Positions 41,121-54,206 of a DNA stretch of 64,000 nucleotides are shown piece after piece. Origin of the DNA: Tetrahymena thermophila SB210. Its lineage: Eukaryota > Ciliophora > Oligohymenophorea > Hymenostomatida > Tetrahymenidae. Every line of letters starts with the position of its first letter. The stretch's first letter is position 1. Under the pieces are notes generated by a model, which searched no databases, was not told the origin of the DNA, and worked only from the letters and a program-made list of their open reading frames with translations. The DNA is taken from NCBI RefSeq assembly GCF_000189635.1, contig NW_002476166.1, positions 1 to 64,000 of the forward strand. Reading direction: 5' to 3'. The position numbers and the translations under genes were made by a program.

Positions 41121-42004
41121 TATTAAAATAGTAATGCTGCTCATCTTATCAAAATTATTAAAATAAATATTTCCAAATAAGTTGAAAATTTGTTTTATAA
41201 AATAAATTAAATAAAAAGGTGAAAAAAATATATTTAAAAATAATCTATAATTTAAATAAAAATGTATATAATTATATTGATTCGTTCATTCATATTCTCA
41301 ATTAATTTTATTTGAATTCTAAATTAAAAATTATATTTTACTCAAGAAAATAATGGGGGATGATTGAAAAGTTAATCCCAAAAAATTTTTTGTTGTTATC
41401 AATCTTCAAACAGATTTTAAAGTGGTTTTTTCAGAATTAATTGTTTTATATTTTATAAAATAATGATTTGTTAATAGATATTAACAATAAATCATTATTG
41501 GTTTACAATTACGACTTATTTGTTAAAAATTATTTGATTGATACATAAATACTTTATTTTCTGATAATTTTTAAAATTAAGCATATTTATTTAATTTTCT
41601 AAATAAATTATTTAAAAAGTATTTATTTTAATTTAAATTTTTTGATGGTTTTAAGTTTTCTGTATGTTATATAATTAAAAAATTATTTAAAATTTATCAC
41701 CTTAGTATAAAAAAACCTTAATATAGAAAATAGAGAAATGGTAGTTTGAAACTTTTAAAAATTTTATTCAAATTGAAATTTTGTTTTTGTTTTAAAAAAA
41801 AATAGATTAAATTTAAATTTAAATTCATTATTTATATATTTTGCCAAAATCTATATAAATATTTATTTTTTATCTTAATATTTCATTTAGAGTTTATGAA
41901 TCTTTGTATATTATTGATTGAATCATTCGATTAATTACTTCTGATAAAAAATTTTGATAAAAACTGAAATTTTTATCAAATTTTGCTTTTTAGTTCGTTT
42001 TAAA
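41121..42004. other. Intergenic region
   Basis: About 880 bases of AT-rich sequence with homopolymer runs contain the 3' end of collagen-like gene B and the promoter of the LRR gene. Nothing else is seen. Confidence 0.55.
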
Positions 42005-43837
42005 ATGATAGTAATAAGCAATCAAAACTATTTTCTATCAAGTAATTCTACAACAAGTAAAATAGAAGGCTCGTTCGAAGAAATATTTAAACTATTTGAT
42101 GAAAATAATGTAAACTTAGCTGGAGTTGACAACGTTAAAATGAAAATGTAACAATTAAAAATAAAATTACTATTTACTTAATCAAAATAATTTATTTTTA
42201 TGAATAATTAATTCAATTTATAGAGAAGATGAAAGTGAAGCACTTGAATTTGAGCAGCTAGTAGAAAATTTTTAGATTTTAAGAACATGCTTTAATAAGT
42301 TTAAAATAGTTTAGATGATATTTTTGTATATCTTACTTACTTATATTTAAAAACATCATATTTATTAGATTTGCATTATTTACTAAAGAATTATTTAATT
42401 TTAATTTGATAGGCTGAATAAAGACTTTGACCTTTAAAAACTAAATAAGATCATTTCTTTTCCATCTAATTTAAAAGACCTTAATGAATTGACAATCACT
42501 GTTAGCTAAAAAGTGTAGAATTATTTAAAGAAAGAAAATAACTAAATAAAAACATAACATATAAGCATTACTGAAATAGATTCTGTAGTTGATAAAATAA
42601 GTAATTTGATAGAATTATCTTAAACTATATAAAAACTTAAAATAAATCTTATGTAAATTTTATTTTAGCTAATTTTTAAAATTTTAAATATAAAAAATTA
42701 TAAAATTAATAATAAGGGGATATAGCTTTAGCGATATGACATTTCAAAAATTTAGTAGAACTTTATAACTACACTAAAACATTTAGCAGATAAATATTAG
42801 ATTATAATTAACTTTTTTGCAAGAAGAGAAAATAAATATTTTAATGGATTCAATTTGCCAAATTAAATAATTAAAATATCTACAGCTAAATTTATCTGAT
42901 AATCCAATTTAAAGTTAAGGACTTTAGACTTTTGCTAAATTTTTACTCAGGCTTGGGCATTTAAAATAGGTTTATTTATCCTTTTAATAGGCTAAAATAT
43001 ATAATGAGCTTTAAAAAGCTGAATCATTTTTCTAAAATTTAAGATACCTTTATTAGGTAGAAGATTTAATGCTAAGTTTTAGGTATGTATTTTAAAATTT
43101 ATTAAAAATTTACTTGAATGAAAAAAAAATAGTTTAAACTAGTTAAAAAATAAGTTGTCAAACTTAATGTTTGAGAGTGTTAGCTGCTTAGTAAATTTGA
43201 AAAATCTTCATTTAGGATTATCGTATTTAATTATTCTTAAAATAAGCAATTAGTTATCTTATTGTATTATTTAAAAGATGCAACTAAATATCAGCAAAAG
43301 GGATGAAAAATATCAAAAAACTATTAAATCTTTCAAATTTGGAAACTCTTGAATTGCTTCTTGGGTATAATGAAATTGAATCATTTGGTGAAATTTAGTA
43401 AATGCAATGTCCTTCTATGAAAAGATTACTAATTAATATAATGTAAAGTTAGTACTACCTTAATATTCTATTTATTTTATTTATTTATTAAAAGGTAAAA
43501 TTTTCTAACTGAAGAAGGGTGCAAAAAACTTGGATTAATATGTAATAACTATCCAAATCTAAGATATTTAAGCTTAAGATTTAGGTATTTAAACACTAAA
43601 TTCATTTATAAATAAATTTAAATAGAAATTATATATAGTTAAATAGGTTTGGGTGATTAGAAATTTAAAATGATTTTTGATTAATTTACTCATACTTAAA
43701 AAGACCTTTAAAAGTTTCACCTTTTATCTTCAAAGAATTTACTTACTTGCAATTCAGCTGAGACAATAAGTTAATTTTTGTCTCAAAAACCTAATATTAT
43801 TACCTTAAGCCTTTGTATAGCGTAAAATAAATAATGA
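42005..43837 (+). CDS. Leucine-rich repeat protein, multi-exon
   Basis: The start ATG at 42005 gives MIVISNQNYFLSSNS, and exon 1 joins at 42148/42224 to IEDESEALEFEQLVENF. Further exons carry repeated leucine patterns: LKYLQLNLSDNPIQSQGL, LKQVYLSF, LRYLYQVEDLMLSF, VNLKNLHLGLSYL, LSNLETLELLLGYNEIESF, NYPNLRYLSLRFSQIG and NIITLSLCIAQN. These match the ribonuclease-inhibitor-like LRR families that are abundant in ciliates, which act as protein-binding scaffolds. Several introns interrupt the repeats, and I could not resolve those between about 42300 and 42420 or at 42650 with certainty. The in-frame TGA at 43835-43837 is taken as the end. An alternative splice at 43822 would extend the frame to TGA at 44148-44150 with less LRR-like sequence. 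No kinase domain or membrane segment is seen. Confidence 0.65.
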
Positions 43838-45107
43838 TAAATTAACATGGCAATATTAAAGTGAGAAAATAAATATTAGATCGAATTTCATTAGAAATAA
43901 AGGATGCTATATTCTTATGGAGTCTATAAAAAAGTATAGAACAACAATGATTGATTTTGAAACAAATTTATGGTATTAAGTTTATTTATTTTTTAAAAGA
44001 ATTTCATCTTATTTTTACTTAAAAATGAAAATAAAAAGTGGTAATAACTGCTCGATGCAAGGGAAAATGGCATATTTTGGAGAAGTTACTAACTTCTAAT
44101 ATCTAACTTCAAGTTTTCTTTATTTTGAGTAAATATTATGCATACATTGAATAATATTAAATGAAATTTTATAGCAATAAAAGGAGTGGATACTATCATC
44201 TTATATTCAGTAAGATACAAAAAATTTAAGAAATGAATTTAAATGGAGTTTTGACTATTGCAATATTTTGCAAGCTTTATGATAGATCTTTGTTTTTTAA
44301 CATCAATTGTGTTTTATATGATCTTTATAGTGACTGATTAGTAAAATTACAACTTTTTTATCTATTTCTATAGCCTTTAATGTGACTAGTTGTCTTTAAA
44401 ATTCCACTTTTTGATCCTAGGTACTACATGTGATAATAAATTTTGCTCTATTTAACAAAAAAATGAAAATAGAATTTATAATTTTTAATTCAATATTTTT
44501 TAAAATTAATAAAGTTTTTAAAAACAAACCTTTAGAAATATATTTAAAACAATTTGTTTATTTATTGTTTTAATTAGAAAGCTTTAAATGTATTACTAAA
44601 TATGCTAAAAATTAATATTATGTAATTTTTTTTGTTATTTAGAATAGATTTATATATTAATGAATACATCTAATAAATTATTGATAAATATGTTTTACCG
44701 AAACAGGGTTTAAAACAAAAAAATCTTTTTTTTGGCTTAACTGATCAGTTTAAGTAAAAATAATTAGGAAATTTTGATAAAATTTTTGAAATAGATGTAA
44801 CCCTCCATATTTAATTCATTGATAAGCTTTTAGTCATTTTCAATTTTGTTTTTATTTTTGATGTAGACATTAGTATTTGATCAAAATCAGAAATTTTATT
44901 TTATCTATTAAATTATTTTTGATCAGCTATTATTAAAAATAATCAAATATATGAATCTTATATGTGGATAATATTTATAAAGACACTTTTTATTTTGATA
45001 ATCCGAATTATATTTTAACAAGACAAAGTTTTTCAAATTATAAAAATAAATTAACAAAAATAAATCTTATTAACAATCTGATAATAAAAATAAATAATAA
45101 CAAACAT
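43838..45107. other. Intergenic region, possible 3' extension of the LRR gene
   Basis: About 1.3 kb. The first 310 bases could be a last exon of the LRR gene (see that entry). The rest is AT-rich with no convincing frame, and it contains the promoter of the gene at 45108. Confidence 0.5.
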
Positions 45108-47370
45108 ATGGATAATATCCCTTAAGGAGATTAGTAATACTATTACTATAAAGTACCATAAAAGTAAAGTGAAAGAGAGAAACACATTTTCAGTAGAATT
45201 AACTATACTTTTAAGTTTATTATTATATAATTATTTTTTTATTTAGCTATAAGCGAAGATAGCAAACACAATTTCATTCACTCTTAGAGAATCATTTAAT
45301 AGCATTCTGATAAAAATAAATTGAATTGGTAAGTCACTTCTTATGATTTTTAGGAGTAGTTAAGTAATAATGAGTATAAAATGAATTATTAAAATTAAGT
45401 CCAGCTTGATTAAGAAATATGGTCATCTTAAAGGACTTATGAAGAGTATGTTAAGAGGTTTGTTCCTGTTTGTCAGGAGAGATTTGGAACTAATGTAAGA
45501 GTAGATGTTACTTCAGGAGAGATGAAGTAGTACTGGTCCTCGTTTGTTAGAATGACTATCCTTGAAAAGATTTTAAGTTAAATTATTTAATAATCAAGAA
45601 ACAAAGATATTTTCATAATATTATTCATGCGTGCTTAGGAAGTAGCCATTTTTACAGAGTTAAAAAATAATTTTGCTAATTTAAATGCAAGATGTGATAT
45701 TTTCTTTGTAAATATTGGAAATTATAACTTGAAAAAGCATTTATCCTTTGCATCAGCACTTTAAAAAAACTACTCAACAGAATAATTGAATCATAAAATC
45801 TGCTACGCATTTGAATAATATTACAGTGGTAAAGATTTAGAATAATATTAGGATAATTAGTATTATTACATCTAATAAGTTGTCTCAGAAATTATTCCTT
45901 AATTAAATATTCAAGAAGTTGTAAATGTCTAAGCTGAAGTATAGCAATATCCTTGGTCATAGCCTTCCAAAAAGGTAAAATATTATAAATTTAGAAAACA
46001 CAATTAAAATATAAATAAATAAATATATTCAGGTAATTAGAGGAACTTATGTTGTTTCAAAAGAAAATTATGGTGATTAGATCTAATTATAAGATAATCC
46101 TAATGAATTTATTTTCAAAGAGAGAAATTTAGATGTTGATGATATGATTGATATATTTTCTACTTGGATCAATGATCTTCTAGTTAGATATGGCCAAGAT
46201 TAGATTGAAAAGAACACAATTGAAAAGGCTATTGAATTTTTAACAAACTACATGGATAAAATTGTAAATCAAATAAATATCACTAATATCCCTATTGACA
46301 AGCCTATACAGAATATGACTGTTAGATAGCGTCTTATTGCTTAATAATCAAATCGTGTTCGTTATAATCTAATAGTCCTCATTAAATCTCTATCTAACTT
46401 ATTAACAAAGGACACAGTAGGTAAGCAACTAAATTAGTAATTTACTACAAATGTATATTTAACAATATTTTTTAATTAAAGGCAATTTGAATGGTGAAGA
46501 AGAATCAGAAAGAATAAAAATTGGAACTGAAATTGGTAAGTTCCATTAAAGAGCTCTTGTTATGAGAGGTTTAGATGTAGAAACATTCATCAAAATGAAG
46601 AATTTCTTTATTGATGAGTTATTAATGGTTAAATCTTCCATTCACTAAGAAAGTGACCAAGAAAGATCTATTTTTTCTCTTGAAAACATGAAAGATGTAT
46701 TTCTATAAGAAGATATGGTAGATGGTCTAAAGGAAGTTAAAAGTTAATACCATTTAATATCAGCTTTCCCTTTAATAGGCTTAGGAGTCAAGTAAAAAAT
46801 TTTTGAATTTTATTTTTAAGCTGAAAAAAATATTCAATTAAAAGGCTTTAAAGATCAGATGGTTCTATGATTAACCCTTATCTTGTTCAAATTGTAGACA
46901 TAGCTCGTATAAATGCCAACGTAGATACAATTTCTATTTAAAATACTCCAGACAAAGAACTAAACTTAAATGCAGGTTTTTATCTTGGAGCTGAAGGTGG
47001 TACTAGAAGCTATTTTGAGCAGAAGCATGGTTATAAACCTCTAAAATGGACAGAATATTAACCTAAAAAACAACTAGTCCAAGAGTTAAATTAATATTAG
47101 CTCTTTTATTACAAGTAAAACTAAAATATTTAAATTTTTTCAAAATTTTTATTTGATTTACAAAAATTTATTTTACAAAAAATTTTATTAATTATTTTTT
47201 TGGTTTCAAAAAAGATTTTAATTTAATATAAAATTTAAATAACATTTAAATAATTGGTAGTGTCATATGAGTCCATAACATCAAATAAATATTTTTAACT
47301 ATCATTTTAATAATTTCTTAATTTTTAATTTTTGTAATTTCAGAAAAGTATTTTTGCAATAGTTTTGTGA
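45108..47370 (+). CDS. Unrecognised protein, weak VWA-like N-terminal half
   Basis: Five exons fit: 45108-45192, 45247-45974, 46033-46420, 46482-46791 and 46854-47370 (676 codons, TGA stop). The product of about 675 residues has a Gln/Tyr-rich start (MDNIPQGDQQYYYYKVP). An alpha/beta segment follows: VRVDVTSGEMKQYWSSF, LSQIIQQSRNKDIFIILFM and CDIFFVNIGNYNLKKHL. Its order resembles a von Willebrand A fold, with DVTSGEM in the place of the DxSxS metal site. That match is by eye only and weak. The second half is mixed helical (IIRGTY-like VIRGTYVV, DDMIDIFSTWINDLLVRYG, RQRLIAQQSNRVRYN) and ends SMINPYLVQIVDIARI and GFYLGAEGGTRSYFEQKHG. The last 70 residues are low-complexity and may be read-through of an undetected intron, so the 3' end is uncertain. 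Confidence 0.65.
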
Positions 47371-47402
47371 ACTTTCTATCTATCAATACCTTAATTTAAA
47401 AT

Positions 47403-48963
47403 ATGTTCCCTAATTATACTAAATCAAACCAAGAATTTTTAACAATTAATTGTGATAATTTTGAATAATTTAATAAAATTATTAGGTCTGAATAGCTTAA
47501 AGAAAAAATAGATGCAGTTGTTCCCTTATTTGGTCCTAAAGACTATGATCTTAAGCCTCTTTTGGCTACTTCTTTCTTTCATGTTTTGATGAATTTTAAT
47601 GTCATGCATAATGTAGACACTTGCTATTCAGAGGCATATTTAGCTTTGTTGTCTAATCTTTTAATTTTTTTACTAAACTAAGAATAATCCACTTATATTA
47701 ATGAGCTACTAGACAAAATTTACCACTCTATAGAAATTGTATATGGAGATAGGCCATTTTTCAAAACCTACTGTGAGATGCTCTTAAACTAACCTAGATA
47801 AGCAATGATAACCTATCATGAGGGACATCCAACTTAATGTTAAGATCCCTCTAAGGCACTTGCAGCCTTATTCTATCTCTACAAAAAAGACTAAATTAAA
47901 GATAAAAATAAAATAAAATAGATTTTAGAAGCAATTTTATAAGAAATAGTTTCTAGGTAATTTTAATTAAATGAAAAATGTGAAAAAATTAAATAATATT
48001 TATATTTAAAGGAATATCAAAAATCTAGAAAAACTTCATACATATTTTGGAATTGTTAATTATGATATGTCTGAATTGTAAAAAATTGAGTCAAATGTTA
48101 TTGAATAAGTAGTAGGAGATGTTAAATAATATCCATCCGTCCGCACAGTTATGAGTGTGGTTGAAACTGCTCTTAAAGAAAAAAATTACTTTGAATTTAC
48201 AAAAAAATGCAAGATTTATATCCACAAAGATAGTTTCAATTTTATGAATTACGGAAAATTAAATTTTTTCACAAGCATGAAAGCTATCTGTAACTATTTT
48301 CTTCCTTCTGAAAAATTTAGTGGAGGATTGCTATGGATTTGGCTTCTTCATGCATAGAAGTATCCAAACAACTATGATAGAAATACCTCTGAAGTCGAAG
48401 AAAATATTTATAAAGTGTACAGCAATATTAAAAAGTAAAAGAGCATTTATTTTATTAAAGAAGAATCTTTGAAAATTTATAACAATTGCTACAAAATTCT
48501 AAAATAAAAATACTAAGAAGAAATGTTTAGCTTACATCAAGAAGCAACTCCACTTATCCAAAAATAGATAGATTACCTCTTAAATGAAGAAAATAAATTT
48601 AACATTTCTTTCAATAATGCATCTAATTTAGCCAGAAATTGCTGTTTATCACCTAAATGCCCATTCTATTTAAAGAAAATGCCAAATGTTGCTGAACATA
48701 TAAAAGATATTGACTGTGTTATCCCTGCTTTCCACAAAACTGTTAAAATAATGAAGGGAAGAGATGCAGAATCAATTTTTAATGCAATATGCAAGGGAAC
48801 TCACCTTGAACACCATAACTAATTAGAACTAATTAAGCTAGCTCATAGATTACAAAGTGAAAGAGTCTAATACTTTTTATTACATAAGAAGAAAGATCAC
48901 TACATAAACCTCATCGAAAAACTCCTTGAAGAATACAAAGTCATTCATACAAACAAAGTATGA
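47403..48963 (+). CDS. Unrecognised 501-residue protein
   Basis: Two exons (47403-47956 and 48012-48963) join in phase to give 502 codons ending in TGA. The start MFPNYTKSNQEFLTI is the first ATG of the frame after the preceding gene. The product looks alpha-helical and soluble, with no signal peptide or membrane helix. Distinctive stretches are ICNYFLPSEKFSGGLLWIWL and a Cys-rich segment NLARNCCLSPKCPFYLKKMP (near residue 390), which might bind a metal but has no complete known finger pattern. It lies 33 bases after the predicted stop of the upstream gene on the same strand, though that stop is uncertain. Function is unknown. Confidence 0.75.
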
Positions 48964-50079
48964 AAAATATAATAACTTTAAATATAAATTAAAGTTTTAA
49001 GAATTTTTTTTGATGTTTAATTCTTTGTTATAAACTAAATATTGAAATCATATATTTTAAAATTCTACAATGTAAATTTATTTGATTTAATTAATTTTTT
49101 GAGTATTTAATAATTAATTAATTTAGATTTATTTATTCATCTATAAAAAATATTTACATAAAATAAATAAAATATGAACAATTTCTATTTTTTATACTGT
49201 AAATGCTCGTTAATTAAGGCATATTTTAATTAAGGCATTTTTTTCTTAAATTTTTTTTTTTACAACTATTCAGAATTCGGAATTTGTATAATCCAAGGAA
49301 TGATGCATCGAGAAATTGCAATATATTGAGAATATAAATAAAAAAAATTTATAATATACAACTGCGTACAAAAATACATTACAATTTTTTGCATATCTAA
49401 TGCAGTGAACATGCGAGCAATATGCAAACGCAAATCACCAATATCAAAAACACCAAAAAATTATATTTTCTTATCAATTATATTAAAAATTGTTTTATTG
49501 ATAATTTTTTCAAATTATATTTTTTTACCAATAATTTGATGATAAATAACTTATTTACTTATATCTAATTATTATAGATAAAATATTCACTAAGCTTAAA
49601 TACAATTGATAAAAAAAATTTGTATCTATCTATTATTTACTTATAAATTTTTCAAAAAGAATTAATATTTAAAAACAAAAAAACATAAAACTAATAAAAA
49701 TATTGATAAATTGAAAAATAAGTAATAAATTAGGGATTGAAATAATTAATAGAAAATTTCATAAAAATAATGTTTAAGATCAGAAAATATTTAAAATTTA
49801 GTGTGTTACTTTATTTTACAAAAATATGTTAAAAAGAGACCAATAATTAATTTATCTATTAATAAATTAAAAACTTCCTATTATTAGAAGAAAAAAGTTG
49901 TATTAAGTTTGGTTGATTTATTAATTGATTGATTGATTGATTGGTTAATTGATGGTGGGTTGGTTTGTTGATAGAATGAAATGATTATTAGTACTTATCA
50001 TTAATTATAAAAAGATACCTCTTTGTTAGAAATAAAAATGGGTCTCTAGTCTAAAGTTATTTATGTAGATTGAGGTACA
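48964..50079. other. Convergent intergenic region
   Basis: About 1.1 kb lies between the stop of the 501-residue protein gene and the stop of the exonuclease gene. It is AT-rich with no gene seen. A TTGA tetranucleotide run lies at about 49912-49952. Confidence 0.55.
49912..49955. repeat. TTGA tetranucleotide microsatellite
   Basis: Tandem GATT/TTGA units with two imperfect ends lie between converging genes. This is probably a slippage-prone intergenic microsatellite. Confidence 0.75.
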
Positions 50080-53000
50080 TCATTTTTTATAAAATTTGTT
50101 TTTATTTTGATTGTTGAAAGCATTAGGCTTGTTTATACCACTATTTTGTATATAACTACTATAAAGTGTTGGTTGGCTGATTTAAGAATTTTATCCACGC
50201 TTATTCTCTGCAGGAAAACTTATTAATGGACTAGAATTAACTGAGATATTGCTAGAGCTACTTTAAGAATTTTTTTAAAAGTTTTGATTTCCACTGTTTA
50301 TATTGCTATTATTATATGAATCTTAGTAAAAGGCATTATTCTAAAATCCATTATATATTTAGCTATTATTTCTGAAATTCTTCTTTCTAGAAATATTTTA
50401 TCCTTCATTCTATTAGGCATTATTATTATTTTTCAAGCTTTAAGAAGGATAACTTCCAAAGAAAGAAGAATTAGATTTGTTGTGCTAGGTAGTGGAAGAT
50501 GATTATTGTGAGGAGTATGGAGGTTATTTATAATTGTATGGATACTACTGCTACTAAGATTAATTTAAAGATTACTAATGTTGCTATTATGTTTGTTGAT
50601 GGCTTTAAGGAGGAAAGGTAAATTACTAACTCTAATTCTACTCTAATTATTATAAAAACTATTACGAATGAAACATTATTTATTACTAGAGCTAGCTATC
50701 CATGCAATTTGGTGGAAGAGAAAAAATTGCAGGATTAAAGAATTACAATTAATACATGTAGTTATTGTTCATTTAATTGATTGCTTGCTAGAAATAAAAT
50801 GGTGAGTTCTACTAATTTGCTAGGGCTTAATTTTACTAATTATATACATGCTGAGCTTACTGTTATAATTAATACATCATCTACAGTTAATTTAGATTTG
50901 AATTAGCTGTGTTTGGATTAAAGTAATCAATATTTTATTAGTTTTATTGTTAGTATAGACCAAATGGCTGCTATTAAAGAACTTTTTAAGGAGATTGTTG
51001 TTTTTAAGAATAAAAACCATTTATGTATTATCCGTACTAGGGAGAATCATAAAATGAATAAGGATATTAAGATGTTTCTCTGTACTAATTTTACTATCCT
51101 TCAGAAATATTGGGCATAGTTTTCTTTTGAAAGCATTAAGGTAGTTCTTTTACAGCGAAACTTTAAGATTAAAAGAAATCAACTAGCTTAATTATATTTT
51201 AAGGAAATTCTTCAGCCATTATCGCATCAGATGACTTTTAATCAATAATAATTTATTTCTCGAGTACTTCTTGCAAATTGAGTATTTTTTTTTTGAAAAT
51301 AAATGCTGTTTTGTTTGTTTTGAACATAGTTGTAATGAACTTAAAGAATTTAGAAAAGTACTTTTGCTTTGTACTACTATTAAGAATTATCATAGAATTT
51401 TAACATTTAATGCCATATTTATGATACAAATCAATTAAATTCTACAGTAACTCAAAGTAATCTTAAAGTTAATATTGTAAATTATTAAATTCTTATGAAT
51501 AACAATCTATTTCATCTATCAAATTTTATTTAGCAGTAGTCTATTTCTAATGTATTTACTAAGGAGTATCTTCTTTTTATTATTGTTATTAGTTCACATT
51601 AGAATTAGGTTAAGCCTATGAGTTTTACAAATTTTGCTGCACCTATTGATTTTAAGCTGTTTAGGTATCAATCTATAAATTTTCTAAATTCTTTTTCACA
51701 GACTCCTCTTATTATTGCTATTGTTGTTGTTATTGTTATTGTTTTTGCTATTATTGTAATGTTTTTTATTGTAATAGTAATTGCTATTCAGCCTACTTCT
51801 CTGCAGATGTCTTTAATTTAAAACTAGATTTTTATGGAGTAGTTTGGATGTTCTGATTGATTTAAGTTGAAGATACTGAGTCTTAATCTGTTTGCTTGAT
51901 TTAAAATAGATGAAATTTGAATGATTTGCATAGAATAATGTTGTTTTTAGTGTTTAAATCCTTTTTATCTCCATAAAATTTGATGTCTATTGCTATTAAG
52001 TATTTATTCATTTTAAAAAGATCATTAATTGTTGATTCAACTAGCCTCTTTGGATTGTCTAAGCAAAACTAAGACTATCTCATAAATTAAGTGAAAGTAA
52101 ACTAATGATTTATCATTTCCATGCATACTCTTGCTATGTTAATTGAATCGTCCCTACCTGTATGTTTTTATCCCTCAAAACTCATATCCAGCACTTCTAA
52201 AGCATGGCTGAGACTAATATTTTTGATTCCGCCAGTGAGATTAATAGGAAAAACATTACGCAAATTAATATAACTAAGAAGGAATTTATTTGTTATATTC
52301 AATTATTTGTTCTTAATTTCATTGCTTAAAAATTTAGCATCATTTGCGCAGTCGTAGAGTATTGCTGCTTTAGATTGTTGGTATTTACTCAAAAATGCTT
52401 CAACTCGAGTTATAATAGTTTCAATACTCTCTGATGCATCAACATCTTCTTACTTAATCCCAGTAAGCTTTTTAATGAAATTGCTAAGCTTTTTTATCTT
52501 TGTAGGTCTAACATAGGAATGGAAGGTGTCTACAACCTTTCTCTACTTTAAATCGACAACAGTAATAGGAAACTCAATAATTTCGCTGCCTGGTTGATTG
52601 CATTCAAAATCAATGACAAATAAGTAGTCAAGAGGATCATCACTCTTTTCATTGCGTAATTCCTCCGAATTAGATTTAATCACACTAATAAACTCCTTTG
52701 TAAACTTATTTTTTTTTTATTTAACACTCTTATTACCATCTTCAGTTGAATAAAAACCATTATCGCCATCTCTGTCTAAAAAATCTTCATCTAAATCATC
52801 TTCCTCCTCATATTCTTCTTCTTCGTAGAAATCGTAATCTTCGTTCTAGTCTTCCTCTTTATCATTTTATTTAGCTAATATTTCTGCCTAGCAATGTTAT
52901 CCAGAACCAGCTTGAGGAGGAGGTAATTAATTTTTAGCAACATTTGCGTCTGGGGTTCTTAAGTCCTCTGCTCCTTCTATTTCTTCTTGCTCTTCTCCGT

Positions 53001-53223
53001 GAATGCTGAAATTTTTTATGTCAGAATTATTTTCCGATTCTTCATTATTTTATTTCTACTTTTTTACCTTTGTTGTTGACTAAATGTTAGAAGGAGTTTG
53101 ATTTACTCTGTCTTATTCCTTCAAACTCTTTCGCTCACTAGACTTTGGTTACTCTGTTGATTATTCCTTGGTGCTTGGAGACGAAGAAAGTGAAGGAGAA
53201 GAGACTAAATTTAAATTGTCCAT
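50080..53223 (-). CDS. ERI-1-type DEDDh 3'-5' exoribonuclease with acidic N-terminus and Gln/Asn-rich tail
   Basis: One uninterrupted frame runs from ATG 53223 to TGA at 50080-50082, giving 1047 residues. Residues 1-195 are Ser/Glu/Asp-rich, with an acidic run near 125-150. Residues about 198-375 form the nuclease: FVIDFECN gives the DxE pair (D205, E207), YDCANDAKFL gives the second motif Asp (D295), and KHTGRDDSINIAR gives the His and last Asp (H354, D359). KLTGIKQEDVDAS and ISLSHALEVL are further ERI-1 hallmarks. ERI-1/3'hExo enzymes trim 5.8S rRNA 3' ends, degrade small RNA duplexes and act on histone mRNA. Which applies here cannot be told. From about 430 to the end, roughly 600 residues are dominated by Gln and Asn with Tyr, Ser and Pro, a prion-like composition. 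No SAP domain is seen. In-frame sequence continues upstream of the ATG to a TGA but without another ATG. Confidence 0.9.
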
Positions 53224-53280
53224 CTCTTGCCACTTCTCTTATTACTTGACTAGCTTATTAATTTCTGGAAATAATTGATT

Positions 53281-53337
53281 TATCTCTCTCTCTCTTACTT
53301 GCTTGCTTGCTTGTTTCTTGATTGATTGATTTATTTG
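53281..53337. repeat. Compound microsatellite TC / CTTG / TTGA upstream of the exonuclease gene
   Basis: Three adjacent short-unit runs, TC then CTTG then TTGA, lie about 60-115 bases upstream of the exonuclease start codon. They would fall in its 5' UTR or core promoter. On the coding strand they are purine-rich (GAGAGA and CAAG). Confidence 0.75.
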
Positions 53338-53989
53338 ATAATAAAATCACTAATTTTTTTGGTTTATGGCTTTCAATATTAATTAATTAATTAGTTAATT
53401 AATTTCTTTGATCATAAACATTATAAATATTTGATGATAATGATGAATTTTTATTTTATTTTTCTTTACTTTTATTTATAAATTATTATTATCTTATAAT
53501 TCTTATATACTTAAAGAAATAAGTAAATTTAATTGCATCATCCCTCGATTGCTATTAACATGCTCAAAATATGATATTCAATTTATTATAATCCCTATTT
53601 TATATATTGGAATAAATAGTATCTTATCTCCCATTTTGATTCCAGCAATATATATTCTTAAATTATTTACTAGTTATAAATATATCAATAATACTACCAT
53701 AAATTAAATTTTCTTTAAAATTTATTTGTCTTTTGTATGATATTTTTTTCTTTTAAATTTTCTAAATAAATTTTTTCTAATTTCAGCTTTTAAAAATTTG
53801 AATTTTTTTATAAAATTTGTTTTATTTAAAAATAAAATATATTTTCCAATTTTTATAAAAACTAAAAACCAAAATAAACAATAAACTAACACAAAATAAA
53901 ACATTAAAAAAAATTTAGAGCAAGCTTTAAATTTTATATAAAATGAAAATTCATATTAATTTGACTTTTCTGAAGCGATTGTTTTATTC

Positions 53990-54206
53990 TTTTATATTAT
54001 TTATTATTTTTATTTATTTTTTATTCATTTATTATTTATTGATTTCTATTAATTTTTATTTTTATTTTTTAATTTTTTTAATTTATTTATTTTGTTTAAT
54101 TTATTCATTTATTTTATTATTTATTGATTCATTTATTTTATTATTTATTTATTCATTTATTTTATTATTTATTTATTTGTTTTTTTATTTATTTATTGTA
54201 ATTTAC
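53990..54206. repeat. T-rich low-complexity tract, TTTATT-type
   Basis: Over 200 bases are made almost only of T and A on this strand, built from TTTATTTATT and TTATTTATTCATT units. The open frame across it (Phe/Leu/Ile/Tyr only) is a composition artefact. Confidence 0.75.

Noticed and set aside
53224-53340. In-frame extension of the exonuclease gene upstream of its ATG
   Set aside because: The frame stays open through EINQLFPEINKLVKQQEKW-like sequence back to a TGA but has no ATG; kept as 5' UTR unless cDNA shows an upstream exon.
53722-53904. 60-codon minus-strand frame rich in Phe, Lys and Ile
   Set aside because: Translation of AT-rich intergenic DNA with no balanced composition, no splice context and no extension under the ciliate code that looks like protein.
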